Shown here one piece after another: positions 34,228-48,090 of a stretch of DNA of 64,000 bases. Position 1 is the stretch's first letter, and every line of letters begins with the position of its first letter. Under the pieces are notes generated by a model. The model did not search any database and had not been told where the DNA came from. It saw nothing but the letters and a program-made list of their open reading frames with translations. The DNA lies in assembly GCA_031310005.1 (NCBI GenBank), contig CM062379.1:5332001-5396000 (forward strand). Reading direction: 5' to 3'. The stretch is from Dactylellina haptotyla (Eukaryota > Ascomycota > Orbiliomycetes > Orbiliales > Orbiliaceae). A program made the position numbers and the translations under genes.

Positions 34228-35393
34228 ATGTCTCCTACCGCCAATAAAGAGCGTCCCACTTACAGGATCGCTTCGATCCCTGCTGACGGGATTGGCCCCG
34301 AGGTTATTGATGCCGGAATCGCCGTACTAAAGTGCCTCGCTAAGGCCCTCTACACTTTTGACCTCCAATTTGAACACTTCAATTGGAGCTCGAGTCTTTA
34401 TCTCAAGACTGGAAAATATATTCCAGAAGGCGGTCTTGAAGAGCTCAAGAAGTTTGATGCCATCCTCTTCGGTGCCGTTGGTGCCCCAAACGTCCCTGAT
34501 CACATTTCTCTTTGGGGTCTTCGACTAGCAATCTGCCAACCCTTCCAACAATACGCAAATGTCAGACCCACAAAGATCTTCAAAGGTACTGAGTCGCCTC
34601 TGAGGAATTGCAAGCCTGGTGATTTGAACTGGGTGATCATCAGAGAAAATTCTGAGGGAGAATACGCTGGTCAGGGTGGTCGCTCTCACGTTGGCCAGCC
34701 GTGGGAAGTCGCAACTGAGGTCGCCATCTTTAGCAGACACGCCGTCGAACGCCTAATCCGATTCGCTTTCGAAACTGCCCGTTCCCGACCACGAAAATTT
34801 CTCACCGTTGTGACAAAGAGTAACGCTCAGAGGAACGGTATGGTTCTCTGGGATGAAGTTGCTGAAAAGGTCGCCTTGGAATTCCCAGATGTTACACACG
34901 ATAAGATGCTCGTCGACGCTATGACTGTCAGGATGGCTCTGAAGCCAGAGTCTCTCGACACCATTGTCGCTACAAATTTGGTATGATTTACACACTACCG
35001 CTTTGATAAGCCCTTCTAACTCGCGATCGCTCTATTTAGCACGCCGACATCCTGTCGGACCTCGCAGCCGCCCTTGCTGGCTCGATAGGAATCGCCCCTA
35101 CATCGAACCTCGATCCCACACGAAAGAACCCGAGCATGTTCGAACCAATCCACGGCTCAGCCTTCGATATTACAGGAAAGGGCATTGCAAACCCTGTTGC
35201 AACTTTCTGGACTGCAGCAGAGATGCTCGCCTGGTTAGGCGAAGATGAAGCCAGCCAGACGTTAATGGAATGCGTCGAGCAAGTTTGCGAGAAAGGTATC
35301 AAGACAGCAGATTTAGGCGGTAGCTCCACCACAATCGAAGTTACCAATGCCGTCTGCGAAGAGATCGAGCGCACGCTGGCAGTGAAGAAATAA
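34228..35393 (+). CDS. Tartrate/D-malate dehydrogenase (isocitrate/isopropylmalate dehydrogenase family)
   Basis: Two exons (34228-34980, 35040-35393) join in phase 0 for 368 aa. The fold is that of the NAD-dependent beta-decarboxylating dehydrogenases: IPADGIGPEVIDAG at the start, FGAVGAP, then LWGLRLAICQPFQQYANVRP (the LWGL form is typical of tartrate/D-malate enzymes rather than IPMDH). VIIRENSEGEYAGQGG, TKSNAQR, the metal ligands in VDAMTVRMA and HADILSDLAAALAGSIG, and FEPIHGSAFDITGKGIANP follow. Bacterial homologues oxidise L-tartrate to oxaloglycolate, decarboxylate meso-tartrate to D-glycerate and D-malate to pyruvate. The product D-glycerate matches the kinase next door. An in-frame upstream ATG at 34132 would add 32 residues with five basic and no acidic residues, resembling a mitochondrial presequence. 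Alternative 3-isopropylmalate or isocitrate activity is less likely. Confidence 0.88.
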
Positions 35394-35689
35394 TTCTACT
35401 CTATTAGTATTCCGTTACATATTCCTGTTAATAGATATATCACACATTTCGTAAATTTAAAGCGTATTGCTGTATTTTAGAAAAAAAGACCAAAGCCATA
35501 GATCAATGCAACCCCTATAAATGTCTATCCTATTTCTGCCGTTTATCGTATCTAACCGTAAAGCCCAAAGCAATTCCAAATAACCCCCCAAAAAGGAACC
35601 CAATTAACCTCAAACCTCTAGCCCATAATATGTATTATCTGCTTACGTACGGCAGCAGCTGACCCCGCACTTTAAATTTCCCCACACAC
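35394..35689. other. Short convergent 3' region
   Basis: About 300 bp of AT-rich DNA between the stops of the dehydrogenase (+) and the YpsA-like gene (-). No gene or structure is recognised. Confidence 0.5.
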
Positions 35690-36310
35690 TCAAGAAGTCC
35701 ACCTATTATCCCTCAAAAAAGGCTCAATCTTGCCCCTCGGCACGACTCCCCCAAATCTGATACTCTTCCACCCCCGTTCTTTCGCCTTCTCCCAAACCTT
35801 CCCCAAAAACGCCTCAGTCTCCGCTTCCACACCCGGCTCCTCACTCTCCCTCGGCCCACCAATCGCACACTTTTCGATATTCGTCTCGTCCAGCCACTTC
35901 ATCACCCCGGCCACCTCCCCCTCGGGATCTTCCATAAACCGCCTCAAATCCACAAAATACATTTCTCTCTGCTCTCCCAATCCAGTGGCGACACCCAACT
36001 CCGTACCCCTGGAGACCATATGTAACTCCTCGGGGTTGCAGAATGCCAGCGTTAGCAGCCCATCGGCATCTTCACAATTAAGCCGGGTGCGTTCGGCATT
36101 TTCGGTACTTTCCGAAGCGTCCGGGGGTCCTGTCTCTCGAAGGGAGCCGTAAGGTGAGGAGATGTAGGTGTCCGAGATGCGGCCCCGCTCGTTGGTGAAG
36201 CCGTGCGGGACGAAGCCGGTGTATGGTATCCGGTGGGATATTGCGGTTTTGAGAGCCGCGGTATCTGGACCGGTTTGGCCGCCGGAGATAATGGTGAAGT
36301 TTGGGTGCAT
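35690..36310 (-). CDS. YpsA-like SLOG Rossmann protein (putative molybdenum carrier family)
   Basis: An intronless gene of 206 aa. It starts with a beta-strand and glycine-rich loop, FTIISGGQTGPDTAALKTAI, the hallmark of the YpsA-related branch of the SLOG superfamily (Pfam 'putative molybdenum carrier'). Further on, RTRLNCEDADGLLTL provides the N-x-x-D-G strand, and GTELGVATGL fits the nucleotide-contacting helix. Family members are thought to bind nucleotide-derived ligands; the molybdenum label is historical and unproven. The C-terminal 50 residues (GGVVPRGKIEPFL) seem fungus-specific. It is only 300 bp from the tartrate dehydrogenase but on the opposite strand, and nothing ties it to that pathway. 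No targeting signal is seen. Confidence 0.78.
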   Translation of the reverse strand: MHPNFTIISGGQTGPDTAALKTAISHRIPYTGFVPHGFTNERGRISDTYISSPYGSLRETGPPDASESTENAERTRLNCEDADGLLTLAFCNPEELHMVSRGTELGVATGLGEQREMYFVDLRRFMEDPEGEVAGVMKWLDETNIEKCAIGGPRESEEPGVEAETEAFLGKVWEKAKERGWKSIRFGGVVPRGKIEPFLRDNRWTS

Positions 36311-37248
36311 TCTCCCCTTTCTTCTCCTCTGGAACCTCTTTTCGTTTTTCTTATATTATTTATCCGTATTGTTCGGTTTTCGTAGTTTCAACGCTTCCCA
36401 ATCTCGTTGGAGGCAAATCGTGATATCTTTAGGGGTTTTCCGCTCTGTGTGTTGTTTAGGTTGTAGAACTGAATGCGAACAAAAAAAAAGTAGGCTTTGG
36501 AGAGCTCAAGAGGTAGATATATAAAAGTAGAGGATACTCAAGGGTCTTCGGATATATGGAGATGGGACGAAAGACCCAGCGCTATATGCAGGGAAGCGAC
36601 CTGTCTGGGCCTTTTATACCAGACGCAAGTGGCCAGAAAACGGTTAAGATTATCAAATCCAGATCATTCGGTCGATGCCCAGCCCGCGCGGACGAACCCC
36701 ATACGCCCCACCAAGGCAGGAACTAGGAGCTGCCGATATAGGCGAAGAGTACTTTTTGCATCCCATCTCCGCTCGACCGGTTGGGAAGCTGGATATGACA
36801 TCTACGCACACCGATAACGTATATGCCGTACAAAAGGTCCTTTCCTCTTAAAGAAATATTTATACATGCGTAATAAGTGTTTAATTTTAGGTTTGTAATG
36901 CGTAGCTGCTTAGTAAGAACGGAATTCGAAAAGATAATTAACCACCATTAACTCGACAATGCATTTCAAAGATAATAAAAGGGTAGAATAAATATATGAC
37001 AAAATAAAACTTGGCTCGGGAATACAACAATAAAGAAGTCTTCAAAAAGACTTTCTCCACTTTTGTTTTTCTTCCTTCTCTCCTTTCTCGAAATCCAAGG
37101 TCCGGGTGTGGGGAGGTAGCTAGAGGGGCTTCTTGTTTAGATCACTGATTTACGCCTTTTCTTCAAAAACGAACAAGATCCGGAACAAAGAGGAATCGCT
37201 GAGGTTAGCTTAAACTACTACGTGAGTCAAAAATGCAGCCGAATGTGC
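36311..37248. other. Promoter of YpsA-like gene and 3' region of SEC23
   Basis: About 940 bp. The part near 36311 should contain the promoter of the YpsA-like gene (minus strand). The AT-rich part nearer 37000 fits the SEC23 3' UTR. No other gene is supported. Confidence 0.5.
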
Positions 37249-40007
<2,759 letters not shown>

Positions 40008-40818
40008 CGTGGCGGCCTACCTGGAGCTTATCGGCGAGGCGATTGTCGAGTAGCGGGCGATTGAGAGGTGTGTAGTAGCTGGGTGAGGGTTGGGTGGTAG
40101 CGAGGGATGAAGTCGGTGGGGTGTTGTTGGAGCAGCAAGCAGGTGCAAGCTCACTCCAGAGACGGTGATAATGATGTAGTTGGTCGTTTGCAGGTCAAAA
40201 ACTGGTGTCGTTCCGTGCGGACGAATATAAAAAACAGGAAGACCCGGGCCAAGGTTTTATTACGGCCAGCATACGATTACAGCAAAGTACCGGTACAATG
40301 GCCACTCGTCGTCCAGCTGGGGGCTCGTAGTGGGCGGCGTGGTGGGGAGCGGTAACGACACCAGCGACGTTGGAGCCACATAAACAACATCGCCCGCAAC
40401 ACATCATGGCGATACCGTGTTCATTATAATGGCATCAACCGCAGCATGAGATACACCCCGGATGAGTCGTACTTGCGGCCATAACGGCACTCTGCCCTTG
40501 TATTTTGTGCATTCGGACGGTCTTTGGTAATGTACAAGCCCCTGTGACGGCGTCACCCGCGATATCCACGACTGTATATGCACGATCAGAGATCGAGCAG
40601 GCGCTTTAACGACATGCATATCTTGTTTATCAGATATTTGTGAACCCCAGAACCTGTTGATGAGACCCACTCTCCTCTCTTTGTCCAGAAAGAGAAATAA
40701 AGAAAATTAAAGATACAGTGCATAAAGCTTATTCTACTGCTTCAATCCATAACGTTCGTAAAACATGGTTTGGAAGAACAATAAACCGTAAAGAGTCACG
40801 CAGATGACCCCAGGCACA
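40008..40818. promoter_or_regulatory. SEC23 promoter region and NCBP3-like 3' region
   Basis: 811 bp between the SEC23 start and the stop of the next gene on the same strand. No coding sequence is supported. Confidence 0.5.
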
Positions 40819-42442
40819 TCAACTAAACATGTCCTCGGCCTTCTGCCTCCTCGCACCCCTCCGGTTAGCTCCAGGCTCGCTAATCCGGTTGAATAAGCTG
40901 TTGGCCGCCTTGTCCGGCAGCAGCTCGATCCCGGCATTCGAATGCCCTGCCTGACCCTTCGCCGCACCACGTATACTAATCCCACCTCCTCCAGCGCTTC
41001 CGCGTATCGAAAGGCCGGTCTCAGAATCACCCACCTCCATATCATCATTTCTATTCCGTGACCCGCCCCGTGAGTTGCCGATTCGATCCGCCAGAGATCT
41101 CGGTTTGCTCTCCGGGAAGAGCTCAATCGCACGCCCGCCATCCCTCGGTCTATCCCTTTCTCTTTCTCTTTCCCTCCTCTGCCGCTGCGGACTCTGTCCC
41201 CTCCTCGGCATCTCAACCGGGTCGTCGATAGAAAATAACGTTCGAGGCGGTGTATCTCCTTCTCTCTTCCTCTCGTTCTTCCCGGGGAATAACTCCACGC
41301 TCGTATTCTTGACCTTTTCTGGGAACAACTCCATCCCATCGGCCTTCGCTGAGGCGCTTTCCGGGAATAGTTCAACATTCGCGTTCTTCACCTTGCTCGG
41401 GAACAACTCCACCGGTGATCGTGATCGTGACCGTCGTCCAGGGCGTCTATCTGCTGACCCGCCACCAGGGAATAGTTCAATCGCTTCCCTTCGTCTATCC
41501 TCATCATCGTGTCGAGACCTACTCCTCCTTCGGTCGTCTCTATCACGCTCACGTGACCCAGACCTGTATCTCCTCTCATCGTAGTCCCTCTGTCTGTATT
41601 CACCTCTTCGGTCTCTCCCACCCCTGTCCTGTTCTCTCCGCTTCTTTTCCTGTTGTTCGACTCTGTCTTCCTCGGGATGAAACAGGTAGTATCGACTTCG
41701 TTCTCTAGCACCCCTCTACAATTCCCAAACTTCGACGTTAGCAGCCATCCAATGACCCCAAAATAAACTCGTGAAACAGAAAGGAACAGCACAAACCTCC
41801 TTCCTATCCGTAGTAAACGCCAACCTCACATCCAACCTGACTAATGGGAATGCCTCGCTCCTCTTCGCCTCTCTCAGATCCCACAGCTTCCTAGCCGTTG
41901 TAGCTCCAAACTCCGTGCTTAAAGCTGTCAGCGCGGCCGCAGCCGTCTCCTCATCCCGATACACCAGGTTCAAACTCGTATCATCAATCCACTCCAGCTT
42001 CTCGGCCTCGGGGTCTGGGAAATACGCGCCGACGAACGCCTTGACGTCTGCGGAGGACATGTTGTCTAATCCCCGGAGGTGGACTTTATTCATGATGACC
42101 CCATCCGGCGCGGTGTCCGCTGACTGCTGGCCATCGATCGGTGTTTCGAGCGTGTAGTCTCCCGGTCCGGTTGTCTGGTTTAAAAAAAATCGATGAAAGC
42201 TAGTTAGCATAGCTCTCTTTATAGCTTTATCTAAAGAAAAACAAGCTGGAAATCCAAACAAAACCCCTCCAATCCCACATAACTGAAAAAAACAAAGTAG
42301 AAAAGCTAGAACACACCTCTCCCATAGCCATCATCTCATCCTCATCCATCATCTCAGTATCCAAACTGATGCTGGGGTACTCCGGCGGCGCACCAGGCGA
42401 ATTCGGCCCGCCAGTGTTAAACGGCTGCACAGAGGTATCCAT
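40819..42442 (-). CDS. Nuclear cap-binding protein 3-like protein with ELFP repeats
   Basis: Three exons (42442-42317, 42174-41797, 41715-40819) join in phase 0 for 466 aa. Residues about 65-130 hold the NCBP3-type RNA-recognition-like module: VHLRGLDNMSSADVKAFVGAYF, then LEWIDDTSLNLVYRDEETAAAAL. In animals NCBP3 joins the nuclear cap-binding/ARS2 export machinery; function here is by family. The C-terminal 290 residues are basic and Ser/Arg/Glu-rich (SRERDRDDRRRSRSR), as in RNA-processing proteins. They carry seven copies of a hydrophobic-ELFP-type motif: IELFPGG, VELFPSK, VELFPES, MELFPEK, VELFPGK, IELFPES and a variant IELLPDK. The protein ends RRQKAEDMFS. The start MDTSVQPFNTGG is the first ATG in the frame that reaches the module without a stop. 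Confidence 0.85.
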
Positions 42443-43614
42443 TGTCGATTGGTTCGGGCGTGGGATAAGGGAATGTGAGGGTATTGTCGGGGCGGAGGGT
42501 GAATGCGGGTGCGACGGGCGGTAGGTTGAGGACGAGGTGTCGAACGAGATGGCGAACATGTGTGGTTCCAACTCGCCGCGAAACTGCGCGAAAGTTTGGC
42601 TGGTCTTTCCGGTTGATTTTTTTGGTGTACCCCCCAAACGAGAAAACGCTGCCGGTCCCGTTGGCTTGGCTTGGTCCAAGCAGCTACCAGCTCCGAGGTG
42701 ATAAGAAATGTAATTGGTTTCAGCGCAAAACACTCAACGCCATTGACAAAATATACGTAGAAGGTGAAGGTCGCTGTGTATGTCGAGTGCACATATCGGA
42801 TATGCTTTCATGATGCTTGTATATTTGTTTCGCGAAGGAGGGGCAGTTGGAAAGACTTGCAGCGAGGTGGGGTTGCCGGCATCCATCTCGGTCCTACGTT
42901 GCACCGCGCTACATGCGGCTCCCCGCAGTATCTACGACGTAAATTTGAACTATTGGAATTTTAAAGAGGAATTGTAAAGAACTATGTTTTCAAGAGAAAT
43001 GACTATAGGAAAAAAATAGATGTATGTATTTTACTTCATGCATTGATGCGCCTCCGTCCCTTCTCATCGACTTTACAAGATGATGCCGCAATTTCAAAAG
43101 CTTTTGTCTCCCGGTCCGGATACCCACTGAAAAACATATCGTGGAAACCCAACAGTATATCAGAACATGAAAAGTAATAAGAGAAAGGGGAAGAGAAGAA
43201 ACTCCATAACAAATCAAGGAAGGGGGACGTGGGGAAACGACAAAGCCTGAGAAAAAGTTTGAAGGAAGAAAATGCAATGCAGATTAAAACCATAAAAACT
43301 CGTCGTTTGCAGCATAATAACATTAAGGCGCCCTAAGTACATGATGAGTACATGATAATACGTAAGAGAAGGGTTAAGCTAGGAGAGAATCTGATACAAG
43401 AGAAGGTGGTAGCCATGAATGACTTGCTCTTGTATCAGTGAAATATAGAGGCGGAAATATGATGATGGGCGAAATTAAGACGAAAAACGTCAACAAAGGA
43501 AAAGTAAAAAAAAAGGAGTAAAAGAAAAGCAATACCATGAAGCTCATGTCCGATTATTCGTTGTCGACAAGAGCTGATCTTTCCCGGTGTATAAGAGATC
43601 AAGAGAAACGAAGT
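42443..43614. other. NCBP3-like promoter region and eIF3a 3' region
   Basis: 1.17 kb. The side near 42443 should hold the promoter of the NCBP3-like gene. The AT-rich side near 43000-43600 fits the long eIF3a 3' UTR. Short open frames here have no domain support. Confidence 0.5.
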
Positions 43615-46600
43615 TTACCTCCAGCTATTGCCACCAGCTCGCTCAGCTGGAGGCTTCTCGCTTCCACGGCGGCTATCACTTCGAGACCCGTCTCCGCGAC
43701 CGCTTCCAGTACGTGGTTCGCCAGTGCCACTACCGCTGCGTTCACCCATATTGGAACCACCACGTCCTCGGTAACTGCCAGGACGGTACTTGCCATCACC
43801 ACCCTCGCCTTCGCGTCGTTCACGTCGCTCTCCTCCTTCCTGTCCCTCAGCTCCATCACGTCGTGGGCGGGGTTGCCATTTCTGTTCACCACCCTCCTGT
43901 CCTTCACCGCGTGGGCGTGGCTGCCATTTCTGATCGCCGCCTTCGCCGCCCTCACGTTGTTGACGGGGAACGTACTTCCTTTCACCTCCTTCTTGTGGTT
44001 GTCCTTCTTGGCCTTCGCGTCGTTGACGGGGGACATACTTGCCGCCCTCCGCTCCTTCTTGTCCCTCTGTACGGGTTCGTCCCCAGGTGCCAGCTCGTCC
44101 GGCAGCGGAGGCTTCTCCCTCAGCTCGTCCTTCACGAGGTGCAGGTTCACGTTTCTCGCGTGGCTCCCGTTCCTCACGTTGCTCTCGTCCCTCACGAGGA
44201 GCACGGGTTTCGCGAGCGGCCTCTTCTGCGCTCATGGGGATTTCACTAACAGGGGTCTGGCGGAAAGCACCAGGGCGATACCTGCCTGATTCGGCAGCTG
44301 GAGCAGGCTCAGGAGGTGCGACAGGAGCGGCGGCCTTCTCACCGTTAGCATCAGCTGCGGGCTCTCCAGATTCTGCAGCTGCTGCTGCTGCTGCTTTCTT
44401 CGCGGCCTCGCGCTCTCTCCAACCACCGCCACCGGGAACGATTGGAACTCGGGTGGCACGGAATTCGGACTCGGCCTTGACGGGCTCTGGAGGTGGGGCA
44501 ACTGGTCGCTCGCGAGCTGCGCTTTCCTGATCCTTTCGTTGGCGTCGTCGTTCTTCCGCACGTTCTTCCGCTTCTCGTTCTCTTTGGCGTTGCTTCTCGG
44601 CAGCTTCCTCTCGTTCCCTGTAGAAAAATATATTGTCAGTTTTAAATCAACTAAGATTGTTATGGACCAGGCTTGTGCATACTGTCGTCGTTGTTCGCGC
44701 TCTCTCTGGGCTTCCTCCTTCTTCTTGGCTTCCTCCTCTTCCTTGGCAATCCTCTCTTCTTCTTCTTGACGGAGGCGTTCCTCCTCCTCGATTCTTCTGC
44801 GCTCGGCTTCTTCTTCCTCGCGTCTCTTCCTCTCTCGCGCCTCGCGAACTTGCTTGCGCCTCTTGTCCATCTCGACCTGGAGCTGCTGTTCGGCCTTCTT
44901 GCGTCTGTTCTCGAACTCCTCGTGACGTCTGGAGCGAACGTCATCTCTGAAGCCTTCATAATGAGGAATGAGTCTGCTGAGACGTTTCTTGAGTGCAACA
45001 TTCTCCTCATGTTTCTGCTTGTGTTCGAGCAAGAACGCGGAAATCTTTTCGTTGTGAGAATCCAAATCAGCCTTACGCTGGGCTTCGAAATCTTGAGGGA
45101 GGAGTTCGAGCTCTTCCTTGCGGTAGGCTCGCTCGAGATGGTCGATGCGTTTGCTAGTAACACGCAACTTCTCATTTGTCTCCTTCTTCTCTTTCTCCAT
45201 CATGGCAATCTTGACCTTGCGGATGAAATTATTGTCGAGGGTGGAAACGTTCTCAGGAATCTCGAGACCAATATCCTTGACTTGAGCACGGAACTCGGCC
45301 TCGGTGAGACCCATGGAGGTAACCTGCTTCCAGAACTCGGTGACGAGGATCCTCTCACGTTCTTTCTCCTGTCGTTCGAGGTCACGCTTCTTCTTCTCTT
45401 CTTCGAGACGGAGTTGTTCAGCCTCCTCGCGGTGTCGGTCTCTGAGGGCACGAAGTCTAGATTCCTCCTTCTGGAGGTTGGCGGCAGCGTTTTCGGCAGC
45501 TTCCTTACGTTGGTCAATGACCTCACGACGCTTGAGAATGTCTTCATGTTCCTTTTTAGCTCCAGCCTCCGCGCGTGAGAGAGCTTCCATCTTCTCACGA
45601 ATCTTGATTTCAGAGAAGCTTGGATCAACATAGCAGCATGTGAGGTAAAGAGACTTGGCAAGTCGGGAGAGTTGAGTTCGGACAATCTCCTGAGGAGTGC
45701 TCTGTAGACGTTGGACTCCCATATCCTTCTCGACAGCGCTGGAAGCGCCAATCGGAAGGGATTTGGCAGACGAGAAAACGTCAGATTCAAAGGTAAGAGA
45801 ACCGGTAGCGTGATCGACACGTATAGCGAGGTCGCCCTTCTTGCAACCGTTCATGATAAACTTCTCAATAGTATTGGCCTCGATTTCAAATGGCTCGGGG
45901 AAAGTGACGAGCTTGTAGACAAAATCGAGCTGAACAGTGTCGTAAACTTGAGAGAGCTGTTGGAAGAGACGGGTGAGGATGACCTGCTGGAGCGATGGAA
46001 CGTATTTCTTCATATCCTCATCGTTTCCTATTTGAGTGAGGATAGGAGCAATCTTCTTGCAAATGCTCAGCGGGTGGAAGTCAACTTCCAAAATTGTGTA
46101 GAGTTCGCGGATCTCGGGTCTGGCTCGCTTGAGAAGACCTTTGGCGAGGATGTCCTTGAACAAGCCGGTACGAGTAGGAGCATTAGCCAAACCCAGAAGA
46201 TTTGTCAAGCGCGAGCTTCTAGTTCGCTTATTTGCCTCCTCGACGTCGGTAAGCCCTCCACGGCTTCTAGCTGTGCTTATGACTGGAATGGAGAGGGCAG
46301 ACAAGATGACGAACGAAGCCACACGAGAGAACTCGGCCTCATTAGTGACAGGGTAATCTTTCTTCGCGACAGAACCACCTTGGAGCGCAGCAGCGCTAGA
46401 TCGCAAGAGGTTGTGGTATCTGTTCCAGGCAGCGGCATGGAAAAGATGGTTCTCAGAAGTGCGGAAGATACGAGTGAGCTTCTCGTAGTAGTTGGCCATC
46501 ATGATTGGCTTGGCGGGGCGCTTGCTGAGAGTGAGGAGATTGTGGATATCCTCAATAGATCGGAAAGCCTCCTGCCAGAGTTCGAGCTCGACCGCAGCGT

Positions 46601-47525
46601 TAAGCTGTTGGAAACGAGTATCAAGATGTCGTTGCAAGGTATCCGGGTCATTGAGGTTGATAGCATGCATCTGAGCGGAGTACTTGCTGGCATTCTGGAG
46701 ATGGTTTCGGAGAAGCTCGCACAGACGACGGAACTCGGTCTTGCGGGTGTACTTGAGACAGAATTGGAAAGCCTGGGAGGCTGTCTGCTGGTACATGGTC
46801 TCGAGACGAGCATTGTTCCGCAGGATATCAAGGATTGTCCTGTATGTTTCCCACAAGAATTTGAGCCAAGGTGTGACATATTTCCTGTCGGTTCGGTCCT
46901 TGGTCTGTTCGCCGGAGACAGTTGCCATCAAGATGGACTCAGGGGTTTCGGTGGCTTCGAGATCCTCAACGGCGTCGATGGTTGTCTGCTCCGCGACTTG
47001 CTGAGCTTCGGTGACCTTGGCTTCCGATTTTTCGATGAAGGTGCGCAGAACCATCTACCCGTCAAATATTAGAATCCCTAAAACCTTTTCTTCTTCTTCA
47101 TTCTCACTCCTAGAAATAATGGGGCGATTCGTACCTCAATGGTCTGGACCGTTGTGTTTTGGGCGATGTTCTTGTATTGATAGAGGCCATCTTTGGCGGT
47201 TTTCCCTTTTCGAAGGTCGACGCAGAGATCGATGAAAAGGAGGATAACGGGTTCTAACGATGCGATGGGGGTGTTTCTCGATCGTTTAGATGTGATGTGT
47301 TCGTGGAGAATTTGCAGAGCAGCTGGGCTCTGGTTAACCGCGATGAGCTCTTGCGCTCTCTATAGAGAAAATAATTAAGAATTTAGCTCTCCATCCCTTT
47401 CCTAGCAACGTTCCATCCGTAGACGCCTCGATACCGCGCGTATGTCGCTCAACAACAGTCGAGAAGGCGGGATCAAAGCTCACCTTGAGCACATTCTCCG
47501 GTTTGGCGTGTGGAACAGGCGGCAT
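43615..47525 (-). CDS. Translation initiation factor eIF3 subunit a
   Basis: eIF3a is the scaffold of eIF3 and contacts the 40S ribosome and eIF1/eIF4 factors. Four exons (47525-47484, 47359-47135, 47054-44683, 44617-43615) stay in phase for 1213 aa. The first exon encodes only [14 protein letters not shown]; the second gives [21 protein letters not shown], the conserved eIF3a start. The helical repeat region and PCI domain run to about residue 520 ([52 protein letters not shown]). A long charged coiled coil follows (about residues 540-960: [37 protein letters not shown]). The C-terminus is Gly/Glu/Arg-rich with degenerate tandem repeats (KYVPRQ twice, QKWQPRPR twice). It is longer than many fungal homologues because of this tail. 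Confidence 0.95.
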
Positions 47526-48090
47526 GTTGGATGATGTTGGCTGTCGACTGAGAGCTTTCGGAGGAGGAAGCTAAAAGCTGTGGGAAAACGTCGATGCGGG
47601 GCAAGCTAACGAAGGGAGTGTCGGCGGGTTAGCTGCAGGGGAGAATGAAGAGTCGACGGATGCTGGGGACAAGGAATCCAATCAGCCCGTTGGTAGAGAC
47701 TACTTCGATGATGGGGGGGTTGCAGTGAGTTGGAAGGGAGTCAGGCAAACGTTGTTGCTGAGGTTGAAATTTTCCTCATTCAGGCTTCTGAGGGCTAAGA
47801 CCCCAAAATTTTCGAGTGGTATTTTCTTATTTGGCGCTCTTATCGATAACACCACAACCCAAGCCACCAACACCAACCCGGCAACGCAACAACGCAACAA
47901 CGCAGCACGGTCGGGCTGTGGCGGTGCGTCTACGGATGCGGCGGAAACCTTCGAACGGATTGTGATATTAACTTCCCCAGCTGACCGTCGACGCAAGAAA
48001 CTCTAGATATTGCCGAATATATAAGTAGCAGAATATCTACCGTCTTCGCTGTCAAGATGATATCCATAATCAATAGCAGCGACTGTCAAA
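47526..48090. promoter_or_regulatory. Divergent promoter of eIF3a and an orphan gene
   Basis: 565 bp between two start codons that face away from each other. A CAACAACGC-type short direct repeat lies near 47885-47905. No factor site is claimed. Confidence 0.5.

Noticed and set aside
45711-47072. 453-codon plus-strand frame opposite eIF3a
   Set aside because: Antisense shadow of the eIF3a PCI region; no domain or splice partner.
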